64,000 bases of DNA from Monocercomonoides exilis (lineage: Eukaryota > Preaxostyla > Oxymonadida > Polymastigidae): the NCBI GenBank assembly GCA_001643675.2, contig LSRY02000032.1, positions 124,001 to 188,000 on the forward strand, in the 5' to 3' direction. A program made the position numbers and the translations under genes. Positions within the stretch are counted from its first letter, which is position 1. Every line of letters begins with the position of its first letter. The notes beneath the pieces were generated by a model. That model searched no databases. It was given only the letters and a program-made list of their open reading frames with translations, and was not told the origin of the DNA. Shown piece after piece: positions 1 to 10,200 of the stretch.

Positions 1-1013
1 ATATAATACTCTTCCAAACTCTCCTCCTTCACTTCATATTCGCCTTGTGCTTCTCCTTCGACTTCTGGTTTTTTGTCGTCTTTTGGTTGTCCTTCTTCTT
101 CTTTATGATTCTCGATTTTCACAGAACGCTTGAATTTGTATGTTTTGGGGGTCATGTTTAAAATCATATCCAGCACGATGTACGGGAAGCAACGTTGACC
201 ATATTTTGTGACAATGCACATCCCTTTTACTTGATTTCTCAGCATTTCTGCTTCTGGTGAATCCAGACGGCATCGTGCTTGCTTCCATTGTTCCAATAAT
301 GTGTCTGTACGCATGATTGCGTGGGCTTTATCAGCACATAATGTTGGTCCACTTATAGATCTATAAATTACAAATCTCGTTCCATTCCATATTTCCAAGC
401 GTGTGCCTGCAATAGTTGTTTTATCATTTGGATCCAACATGTCACGCCTTATTTGAACAAATCCTTTTGTTTGCTGAATGTTTCTAATAAATACATTCAA
501 CCATTGGTATGGGAAATCTGGCATAGATGGCACGTAAACATTAGCAGATTTCACTGTCAATTTATAAACATGAGTTTCATCTTTTCTTTTCCTTGACAAT
601 TCAACTGTTTTTTCTTCAATAGATTGGCCATAGCTATACAATGCAGTTCCATCAAATACTTAATGCAAATATATATTATCAATCATGAATCGTTTATTAA
701 CTAAAATTGCAAACCGCATTGAACTCCTTCGTAATTCTTTTGAATCATTTCATTCATTAAACCTACAAATCAAGTAAATTGTCAAACAAAACATACGTTA
801 CATTATTTCAAAGGCATTTAAATGCACGTTATTATGCAGACCTTCACGAATTCTTCTTTCTCTTGCGCCATCAAGAGGGGGCTCAAATTGCACAGAATAC
901 TGATACATTGACATATTCAGATCCAATCTATATGAGTTCGCAATAACGCCAACAGTTCTTGATCCTGGTGTAGGTACATTCTCCAATGGTCTTTTTGCTA
1001 ATTCAGTGGTCAT
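1..1013 (-). CDS. PIWI-clade Argonaute protein, 5' part (N and PAZ domains; truncated by window edge)
   Basis: Small-RNA-guided silencing protein of the Argonaute/PIWI family. Exon 1 (1013-about 802) begins ATG, directly preceded by an in-frame TAA, and carries the N-domain signature GSRTVGVIANSYRLDL. A short exon (about 736-702, borders uncertain) joins to a long exon (658-1), which starts FDGTALYSYGQS, matching the FDG block before the L1 linker. A PAZ domain follows, with EIWNGTRFVIYRSISG, then ADKAHAIMRTDTLLE and CIVTKYGQRCF. The wording EIW...ADxxHxxxR...D is closer to PIWI than to AGO proteins. The chosen introns (801-737, 701-659) keep the frame. MID and the catalytic PIWI domain would lie to the left of the window, so slicer competence cannot be judged. 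Family certain; exon 2 tentative. Confidence 0.85.
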
Positions 1014-1285
1014 TTAGAAAGGAAAATCTAAACAGATCCAATTTATGAGCGTATAATGGTTTGATTTGACAGATAAATGTTTAATATTGTTTAAAAACAA
1101 ATTTTAAGTATCAAACAATATATACACATATAAGTTTCTCTTCTCTTTAAACCATAATACAAATAACAACAAAATTTCATGTGTTTAAGCCAGACGACCT
1201 ACGATGAAATTTTTATTTATTTCTTGAAAAAGATAGGATTTGAATTATTTTCGTTCGCTTTGATAATTCCTGGTTTATTTTTTTT
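1014..1285. other. intergenic spacer
   Basis: AT-rich spacer between the divergent PIWI gene (-) and the small plus-strand candidate. It would hold both promoters. No convincing motif or RNA gene was seen. Confidence 0.4.
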
Positions 1286-1727
1286 ATGGTTTCAAATAAT
1301 TCTGCAAGAAGCGCCTTTCTGTCTTCAAACAACGCATTACTTTTTTTGCAAATTATAGAATGTGATGGAGGAATTGCAGAAAAGCACACCAGAAGAATCG
1401 CATTCAATAGTTTGAAACAAATATTTCTTTTAGAAAATATGTAAAGTGCGACTTACTTCGTTTCAATAAAGTATCTAATATTTGTTTTATTCTTTGCTTT
1501 TTGTGTTTTACTTTTGTGTTTGATCTGTGTTTGGAAAAAAATTGGATACTATGTTGAGGAATTTAATAAAATATGCGAAGATGGTTTGAACGCTTCTTGA
1601 ATTCAAATTTAAAAAAAACATAAATTTTCGTTTAACAGAAGAACTGCAAAATGCTTCACCTCTAAATACGCCTGAACTTCAAAAGTTTGCGGATGCAATC
1701 AAAGATCTTCCTGTTGTTCGAAGATGA
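1286..1727 (+). CDS. small putative membrane protein, unrecognised (possible internal TAA)
   Basis: Plus-strand reading frame starting at ATG 1286. The first 52 codons end at TAA (1442-1444), but the same frame continues into a well-formed hydrophobic segment (YLIFVLFFAFCVLLLCLICV) followed by WKKIGYYVEEFNKICED, up to a GTTTGA donor at 1584. The acceptor at 1638 (TTTAACAG) restores the frame and leads to EELQNASPLNTPELQKFADA and a TGA at 1725-1727. No intron I tried removes the TAA in frame, and no ATG precedes the membrane segment in that frame. It may be a pseudogene, a mis-modelled first exon, or a case of stop readthrough. The family is not recognised. It converges on the coiled-coil gene, which ends 84 bp away. 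Confidence 0.4.
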
Positions 1728-1811
1728 CTTTCATTTTTTGGAAAACTACCTATAGTTCACTTGATGAAAATATTCAAATAATAATTCAGAATCAAATCTC
1801 AGTTTCCGCGA

Positions 1812-2551
1812 TCAGCCTCCTGTTATTAATTGGACATCATCTTGAGATTCTTTCATATTTTCATCTGTTACATTTTGCGACTGTTGCCTCATTGATGCAA
1901 GAACCTCTGCTCTTTCTTTTTCAAATAACTCTTTGAAAAGATCTTCCTCTTTTTTCCCAGAAATATTCACTAACAACATTTCAAAACGAACATTAAAGAT
2001 TCATGGAAAAATATGAAAAAATAATTCACATGTTTTTTTAAAAATTAACAAATTAAAATAATTGTTCAACAAACCAATTCCTGAAGTCAGCTTCGATATA
2101 TCTGGGAAAGTTTTACTATGCAAAAGATCCAATACTTTTGAACGGGAAAATAATAACTCCATTGTGCGTCTTCGCGCATCTGCAGAGGAAAACTGAACGA
2201 AAATAAATTTTGTTTTAAAAAGTTTGGAAAATTGGAAATGATAATTAATCGATAAGAGTTGTAATTTCTGATCAAACCTCAACGATTTGTGTCTTTGTGA
2301 GCTCCTTTTGGACATCTCTTATGCATTCATTGAGATAATCCTGAAGTTCAGTTCGCTCGGCAAGTGTTTTAAGGTGTGCCGTTCGGACATTCCGTGTGTT
2401 TTTCTTTTCCTGCTCCAAAAGTTGCTTCAACCTTTGAATATGCTGCTGGAGATGAACAACAGTATTGATTGCGGCTGATAATAAGAAAGTTCATCAAATA
2501 AATGAAAAGAGAAAGAGACAGATAGACAATAAAAGAAAAAAAGAAAGAGAA

Positions 2552-2587
<36 letters not shown>

Positions 2588-2633
2588 AAAGAGAGAGAGT
2601 GAGAGAGAGAGGGGGATGGAGGGAGGGAGAGAG

Positions 2634-2689
<56 letters not shown>

Positions 2690-4538
2690 AGAGAGAGAGT
2701 GAGAGAGAGAAAGAGAGAGAGAGAGAAAGAGAAAGGAAAGATTCTTATATTGAATGTTAATGTTTTGTCAAACTATCTTTGTCCATTGACGCAATGAACG
2801 TTGGGTCAAATGATTCTGAATTTGTACTTCTCAAATTTGCCATTTCGCGAAATGCCGTCTTTCGAACACCTTTAGGAAAATGACAAAGAATATAAATTTT
2901 GTTTACAGATTGAAATTCGTATTGCCGATCCAAAATGCAATGGAAAGAAAGTCATTTCATTGCGAACAGTCAATAAAGGAAAAAATATTAGCAGAATAAA
3001 AGAGAAAGAAAAGAAATCAAACCAAAGTCGTCTTTATTTGACAATCGCGGAAGAACAACCCCTGATCGCCTAGAAGACACAGACCCAGCCGTTTGAGATC
3101 TGCTTGCTCTCATTGAAGATGGTCCAGGCGCCAGGTCTTTCTTTGACATGTAGAATGTGCTGACGCTGCGTTTTTGCACCAAGTCTCTGCTGGACTCGCG
3201 CATCGAAGCTCGTGGAGACTCAACTTTCCGTGTTGGCATACGAAGAGCCGGGACGTGCACTTCATTTATGCCAAATAATGAAGTCGATGAAGAAGAGGAT
3301 GGAGAGAGAGTACGTGATGAGTAAACATCTGTCTTTGAATCGGAAAAGACCATGCTCCCCCTCTCAAATGGCTGAGGTTCGCTTTGCTGTGAAATTTGTA
3401 ATTGTTGTTGTGTGGCTGCTAGTTGCTCAGTAAGGTAAGTTATCTCCTTTTCCGACTGAAAGATCAAATTTTAACAAGTATTTATTTACAATTACACTTG
3501 CAAACCCCAAATAGTTTACGTGCTAAACTTTCGGATTCTGCTTGGCTTTGTTGTAGTTCCGTTCTCACCATTTTCAGTTCTTTTTCCATCTGAATCAATT
3601 CAAAAAATTTTAATATTTTTTATGTTGCTACATTTTCTTTTAAATTTTCGCAAACCATATCATTCAGACGATCAAGTCGTATTGCCTCCAATCTCATTAA
3701 TTCTAATACTTTTGTGGATTGCTTATATTTCTGCATCCAATAAGCTGCGTTAAACTCTGGTTCCTGCGAATAATAGAAATATGAATGAATAATTGTTTTC
3801 AAATGTCAAAAGAAAAGATAAACCTTTTTCTTTAATTCTTCTATTTCACGTTCAGCATCTGTTAATTTTTCTTTAAAATCTCTAATGATTTGTTTCTCTG
3901 ATTCTGTTTTTAGTGTAAATAAGTTGCAAATTTTTCAACATTTTGCTTCAAAATCACACCTTTCGCAATTCCAATGCACTGTTCTTCAACAAGTCCAATT
4001 GAATTTTGAATGAGTTGATTGAGGTGTGACAATTCATCCAATTTTTCCTGAAAAAATATTTATGTGTGAATTTGTGTTTCAAATATAGAAATAGCAAACT
4101 CTTTCTCTTGAATCTGGCGTTTTTCTTCCTGGAATTTGAGCTGCAGGGTCTATAGGATCGCGGATCTGAATTTTTGTTTCTCCTTTTGCTTTTTCTTGTT
4201 GTGTTGTCAAAGTACGAGAAGGATGAGGACGAGATAGGGCCTGATTAAATAATTATTTAGCTGCTCAATGATGAAAATTAAAATAATCTGATACTTTTGT
4301 TCTTGTAAAATCCATCGCTTTTTGATCCATTTTATGTTTTTCTATTGCGTTATCATTTGCAGGAAGAGGTGTGCTACAAATACAAAAAATATTCAATTTT
4401 TCAATAAGCAAATATTTTCAAACAATTGCGTGAAGCTGCTTGCGTTCTAAATAAAATGTTGAAATGTTTTAATGTTTCAAATAAATATAATTATCAATGT
4501 TAATAAATAAAAAATTCAACTTTTGGACTGGTCATCAT
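1812..4538 (-). CDS. multi-exon coiled-coil protein, unrecognised (cytoskeletal/flagellar type?)
   Basis: About 13 exons can be chained on the minus strand. ATG 4538 (MMTSPK) is followed by exons near 4446-4425, 4375-4299, 4236-4103, 4048-3960, 3910-3824, 3764-3636, 3592-3495, 3456-3027, 2872-2783, 2477-2279 and 2193-2080. The last exon ends with TGA at 1812-1814. Exons carry heptad-rich text such as ESEKQIIRDFKEKLTDAERE, MRLEAIRLDRLNDMVCENL, VVHLQQHIQRLKQLLEQEK and KKEEDLFKELFEKERAEVLA. A Ser/Arg-rich, probably disordered stretch (SSRTLSPSSSSSTSLFG) sits in the middle. Introns are short except that between 2477 and about 2783, which contains a microsatellite. Exon borders are approximate. 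No family was recognised; a role in axonemal or cytoskeletal structure is only a guess from the coiled coils. Confidence 0.65.
2529..2737. repeat. GA/GAAA microsatellite inside an intron
   Basis: About 210 bp of nearly pure purine on the plus strand, mostly (GA)n with GAAA variants and one GGGGGATGGAGGGAGGGAG patch. It lies within the 2478-2782 intron of the minus-strand coiled-coil gene, so the transcript carries it as a long CU polypyrimidine tract upstream of the acceptor at about 2478. Confidence 0.9.
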
Positions 4539-5451
4539 TATTCTTATGGGCTTTGGTAATTCTGTTTGCAAAAAATATTTTTAAAGTTTGTCTCATAAAA
4601 AAATCAAGAATTGTTTTTTCTAAAAAAAATAATTCATATAGAACGGTCTGAATGAACACAACTTTCGTTCAAAAAGCAAAAATAATTGAAATAATATTTA
4701 TATTTTGAAAATAAAGAATTGATTTTTCAAAAAAAGACAATGAACATATCCTGTACGAATAATAAATCATTTATATATATATCGACATAAAGAAAAACGG
4801 ACCTTTGGGGAAATTCTCAATTCTTTATTTGAGATTTGAAAAAACAAAAATCACAATTTTATTTCTTTTTCATTGCAGAGACAGAAAAGGATTTTTGTAT
4901 ATTTTCAAAAAAAATAAATTGAAAATGATATCATGTCCATTTTTCTATTTTGACTTTTATAATTTGAATGCTTCTTTTTTTAATTTATTTGACTATTTTT
5001 TTTTTTTTTGGCAAACATTTATTGTTTTGAACTAATTTTCTTTCAAATAAATTTCTAAATAATGAAAGATCTTTTGATTATCCAATTTTTTATTTTTGAA
5101 TGATGTGATTTGAAAAATTGAATTAAACATGATAATGAAAACAAAAAAGAAACAAAAATGAATTTTTTTATGTAATATTTCAGATTTTCAAGATTTTCGA
5201 TGGAAAACATAAATTTTTGTTTGAAGAAACACTTCAGATTTTTTCTTCCTTTTCTCGTCAACCTCGAAATTCAATAGTTGTTTGTTGATATTTTTAATAT
5301 TCTTTATAAGAAAATTCACTTTATTGACGCGTTTGATAATAATTTTTGAAATCATATTTACCAATTAAAAAATTCGGAATAAGAATTCACATTGAGTATT
5401 GATAAATGAACACTGAAAAGAAACAACTCCTTTTAAAGATATTTTTTAAAC

Positions 5452-5708
5452 ATGGATGGTTATTTTTGAAATCAAATCTTTTTTCGGAGTGTTGATTCTT
5501 CAAAAGTTTTATTTCTTTGGAAGGAATTAATTAATTAAAAGATAAATTCATTATTATTGTTAAAAATGACGGTGAACAGATATTTGTCATGAAAATATCA
5601 TTTTTGTGATGAGAAATAACTTCACAATGCGAATTTTTCAATATTCAAAGTTTATTCTTCAACTGAAATTTTGAAAAAAAAGATTTGAATTCAAAAATTA
5701 TTTCCAAC
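5452..5708 (-). mobile_element. MITE-like inverted-repeat element, copy 1 (reverse orientation)
   Basis: It begins with ATGGATGGTTATTTTTGAAA and TCGGAGTGTTGATTC, the complement of the right end of the other copies. It ends with AAAAGATTTGAATTCAAAAATTATTTCC, the complement of their left end. No coding capacity. Boundaries good to a few bases. Confidence 0.6.
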
Positions 5709-5977
5709 ATAAATATTATCTTAATCATCATCATACAAAACAATTGTCATGCATTGTTTCTTTTAAAAGAAAAATACCTCTAAAAAGAAATAAAAACATC
5801 AAAAAGTCTGCACTGTGAAAAAAGTTATGATTTCGATGATTATTGATAAATGTTACAAATTGTTATAGATCTTTTTCACCTTTTTTGTTCAATTTTGATG
5901 TTGGATTGATACTTGAAATCCTGACAGGAAAGTGAAAAAGTTGCTTTTCTGATCCGAATACAAGAAAAAAAATATTA

Positions 5978-6234
5978 ATGGGTAATTGTTTTCGAAATCA
6001 TTTTTTTCATTCAAAAATTTCGGTGCGAAATTATTTCTTGAATATCAAAAAAAAAAATTGAAAAGTGATAAGGCATAATATGAACATTTTATGATTTTAT
6101 TATACTAAAACGTTTGCATATTAAAACAATTATTATGCTTTTTCTCTTTTGTATTAATATTTTCTTTCAAAAAATCAACAATCTTTGAAAAATCAACACC
6201 CCTAAAAAACGTATGATTTCAAAAATAATCACCC
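5978..6234 (+). mobile_element. MITE-like inverted-repeat element, copy 2
   Basis: Left end ATGGGTAATTGTTTTCGAAA, then AAAAATTTCGGTGCGAAATT. Right end CAACACCCCTAAAAAACGTA followed by TGATTTCAAAAATAATCACCC. It aligns end to end with the copy at 49199. Terminal inverted repeat about 20-25 bp; no ORF. Confidence 0.65.
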
Positions 6235-6249
6235 TTATAAAAATTTGAA

Positions 6250-6498
6250 ATGGGTGATTGCATTTGATACAAACTTTTTCAATCAAAATGAACGGGAAAT
6301 AATGTTTGAAAAAAGAAAATAATTTTTCTTGACAAAGAAAACTTTTCAAGATAGTGTTCCGTTTTTTATTTCAAATGTTAGGCATTGCAAATATTGCAGT
6401 GCAAAGATGTTATGATCCCTACATATCCAAATGAACAATAAAAATAATGAAAATTTCCACACGCCGAAAAAATGTTCGATTTCAAAAAGGATCACCCA
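6250..6498 (+). mobile_element. MITE-like inverted-repeat element, copy 3
   Basis: It starts ATGGGTGATTGCATTTGATA and ends CGCCGAAAAAATGTTCGATT followed by TCAAAAAGGATCACCCA. It lies 15 bp after copy 2 in the same orientation. More diverged than the copy at 49199. Confidence 0.55.
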
Positions 6499-7292
6499 GA
6501 TTGAAAAATGAAACAAACATTTTGAATTGATGATTTGGGGCAAAATTTTTTAATTATAGAAAAAAACAACGATTTGTTCCAAACATTTTCTCCAACCTAA
6601 TCATTATTGTTCTTTCATTCCCATGTCAAAAAAATACAGAAAAAATCTCAAATTAGAGTAAAATGCTTGTTTGAGTAGAATGGAAAAAAATTCATAAAGC
6701 AAAATATTTCGTTTCATTTTCATCACAAACTTCACAAGCTTTACGATAAACAAAAAAGTCAAGTTTTATTTTCATATTTTCATTCCGAATTTTGACATGG
6801 AAATGATAAGATTTCATCGACATTCGCGATTCACAACATTAACCCAATTGTTAAACACAAAAAGTATTTTCATAATCAACACCACGGAGAAAGAAATGAT
6901 TTCAATTATAATTTCATATTTCAAATAATAATGATGACATTTTTTTTTTAATTTTTGAAAGCTCATCCACAGGGCAAAAGATTTCTTTGAAAACATCTGA
7001 AGTTTCACATTTTCCCCTATTTAATAATTGAAAAGAAATTATCAGAAATTGCAACAAGATACGCTTCTATTGAATTTAAATTTTATCTTACATAAAGAAA
7101 TATTCCATTCTTGCTTTATTATTCAAGCATTTTTGAATTTTTTCTAAAACAAAAACATAAAAACTATTTTTTTTCCCAACAAAAATACTTGCATCAATCA
7201 AATACTTTTCAGAATTTCTGGAATATACACATTTGAATATCTTCCAAACGTTTTAAACTTAAAAAAAATTATCAAAAACAAAGATAATCATT

Positions 7293-10200
7293 CTACAACA
7301 AGAGGGTCTCATTTTCTTTTTCCCTTTCCTGTTCACTATCATCCTCAAAAATGATTTCAGCATCAATTCCTCCTGTTTGATCCTCAAAAGCCAGCTCTTC
7401 TCCAGGCGTTCCTTCATCGTGCTCCTCAGTTCCATTTTCAATAATTGTTTGCCTTTCATCAAACAAGTACGATGATCCATTTCCAAAAATATTCTGCCTT
7501 TCAAACGAATCAGCTGCTTGAGAAGCAATTTCTTTATCAATTGTTCCAGTTTTATGTAATTCATCTTCTGAAGGATGTAGTTCATTACTTTCTCTTTCAA
7601 CGTCCATTTGCATATCTTTGAATGACGTTTCTTCGCTTCTTCTTTGCGTTAAAATTGTAGCATCGCCCAAGTCATCAGTATCATCACTCGTCTGGTTATC
7701 ACTCAACAACTGCTTCTGACTCAGGTTTTCAGAATCGCTCCGATCTTCATACTGTTCTTCAGTTTCACTTGTAGCTTTCCAATTCTCATCTTCCCTTTCC
7801 CTTGAAGTGTCATCTTCATCTCCATCTGCATCCATTTCAGCATCCGATACACGCACCGTTTTTGAACGCCGTCTAAGTGAGTGTCGCGTTGTTTGATGCT
7901 GTTGGTGGCTGTGCTGAAGGAACAGTGACTTATCACTTGAACTCTCAGACAATTGCATAAAATTGGAGGAACTTTGTGTTGGTTGCTTTGCTTCCATATC
8001 GATTGCATTTGGATCCCAAGCCGAAGATCTTGATCCTGATTGCATTAGTAATTTTTGCGATTCGGATAAATTGCTCATATCACGTAAATTAATTGCACTT
8101 TCACTTTGAGCAATTTTGGAGTTATTGAAAGCACTTCCAGAAATTGTCTCATTCATAGAAGTGATTGCACCATCTCCAATTTGCTCATCCTCCATGTTGT
8201 CTATCATTGCGATCTGTTCTAATTGTTTGCATATCTCCTTCAATTTAATCCTCAACTCATTCTCTGCTTCTTTTTCGCTTTTCATCTTCATTTCCTGCAA
8301 AATATCAAGACGGATTTCATTTAGTCTCTCTGATAATTCTTTAAGCCAGTCTGAACCGTAATACCTTGTCAGCTCACGAATTGCATCTTTCATCAGTTTT
8401 TCAATTTCCACAAGCTCTTTTTGGCGCAATTTTCTCTCATTCTCATCAATTTCTCTTTCTCGCTCCATATTCGCTCCTTCAGATGCTTCGCCCATTTCTT
8501 GATGTTGATCTGCACCTTTGCTTGTCGCTTGGTCAAACTGTCCATTCATTATAAATGTTTCAGGCTGCTTCAGTGAAATAACTGATTGAGGAGGTGTTTC
8601 AACTGTTGATAGTAATAGATTTGCGTTTACTCCTGGCTTTTGATAATTCAATACTCGAGGTACAGAACTGGTTTGAGATGCTCCATCAGTCGTTGGAGAT
8701 AACGAAGATGTTTGAAGCAAACCCGAATTTGAATCTGGAGCACTCCGAGAACAAGATGGTTGACACATTTGAGACATGGGATCAAGAAACAGGTCAGAAG
8801 TCGAAGCTACACTCACTTTGATTTTTCGCTTTTTATCTGTTTCCAACTTGCGCAATGGCTCTTTGCTCAGTTCTACAATATTTCTTTCTTTACCTTTTTC
8901 TTTCTGCTTTTTCCTTAACTTCTCAATTTTCTGCATAGCTTCATCAATCGAACAAGCTTTCATTCTCATCATAACCTCCAAAATAAGTTGGGAATCTTTG
9001 AGTCTCATCTTTTCCAGCGCTTCTTCTTCCTCTTTTATCTGCTTTTCTTCTTCCTCCATCTGTCCTTCCACATCCGGATCATCAATCATCTCATCAATCC
9101 CAAACTCAAACCTCCTCCATGGCTTTTCCTTAAGCAGCCTTTTCTTTATTTCCTGCCTCTTTTGTGTCTCCTGCTCGCCTCTCAGCTCAATCACTTGCTC
9201 TGCCTCATACATCATGTTCTCTATGTTTCCCACCATCAGCGTCTCCATGTTGCGCAGAGGTCCATATTGGATGATGTCCACAGACAGCACAGGCGCCAAA
9301 TGAACATAATTTTCTGTGGTTTTCGGAAGAGAAAGAAAAGACAGAAGCGCTCGACGCAGTGCGAGTGTTGTATAATGCGTAAGAAAAGGTGAAAGTGAAA
9401 TCTGGCTTCCGGTTGATTGCAGTGACTTTCCTTGCAATTGAGGTGTGGACGAAGCAGAAGTATCTGCTTTTTGTATGTGCATCGATGGAGACATTAAAGT
9501 TGATTGTGTGATTGACATTGAAGTTGGAGAGAAACAGCAAGAGGAAGAAGAAGTGCCCAGAGAAGAAGCAGACATCGTCTGGCTCATGGGAGAAGGAGAC
9601 ACCGAATGAGACGGATAAGCCGACGATTGCTTTGACATTTTTGGAGATGAAACAGAAATCAAGCTTGCCTTGGACTTCACTTTTGTATCGTCCATCCGCT
9701 TTAGCGGTGAGAAATTCGCACTTGACAGCGATTTTTGCTGTTCTGCCTTTCTTCCTGCGATTTGAGCACCCTTCAAAGAAAGTCGTTTTTGCTGCATCTG
9801 CCCACGGCTGTTCTGTCCTTTGCGTTTTGAATCGCCTTCATTCGAATCGTTTTGAGTGCCTGTCACACAAACAAGTTTGTCTAAGCGGGGGAGAATGATT
9901 GGATAGTTAATTTGCTGGAGGCCCACTGCATTCATCATCGATGCTGAAGATGCCGGAACAACAGAAGGCAAAGAAAGCGCAGCGAAAAAGAAAGAAGAAA
10001 GAGAATATTTCATCGAATATGTCGCTGAAAGATGACGAGAAAGTTGTGAATGCACAGAAACAGTGTTCAATGTAGCAAGCGCTTCTTGTATGTCCCTTTG
10101 AGTGATGTTTTGTCCAGAAGCGATGGATGCCAGCAAAGAAGGCGCAAAGCACAGCTGAGATATGACAGAAGCAGTTGCCGAGGGAATAAAAGGAATAATT

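Larger units (their letters stand above)
4539..7292. other. gene-free AT-rich spacer with MITE-like copies
   Basis: No coding frame with sensible composition was found on either strand. Short ORFs here are runs of K, N, F, I and L. The region holds at least three fairly complete copies and several fragments of a ~255 bp inverted-repeat element (listed separately). The 5' flank of the coiled-coil gene and the 3' end of the giant phosphatase gene (TAG at 7293-7295) border it. Confidence 0.7.

Noticed and set aside
4805-7008. Plus and minus ORFs of 60-76 codons in the 4.5-7.2 kb spacer
   Set aside because: Composition is almost only F, I, K, L, N and S, the ORFs lie over MITE-like copies, and they show no homology-like motifs.
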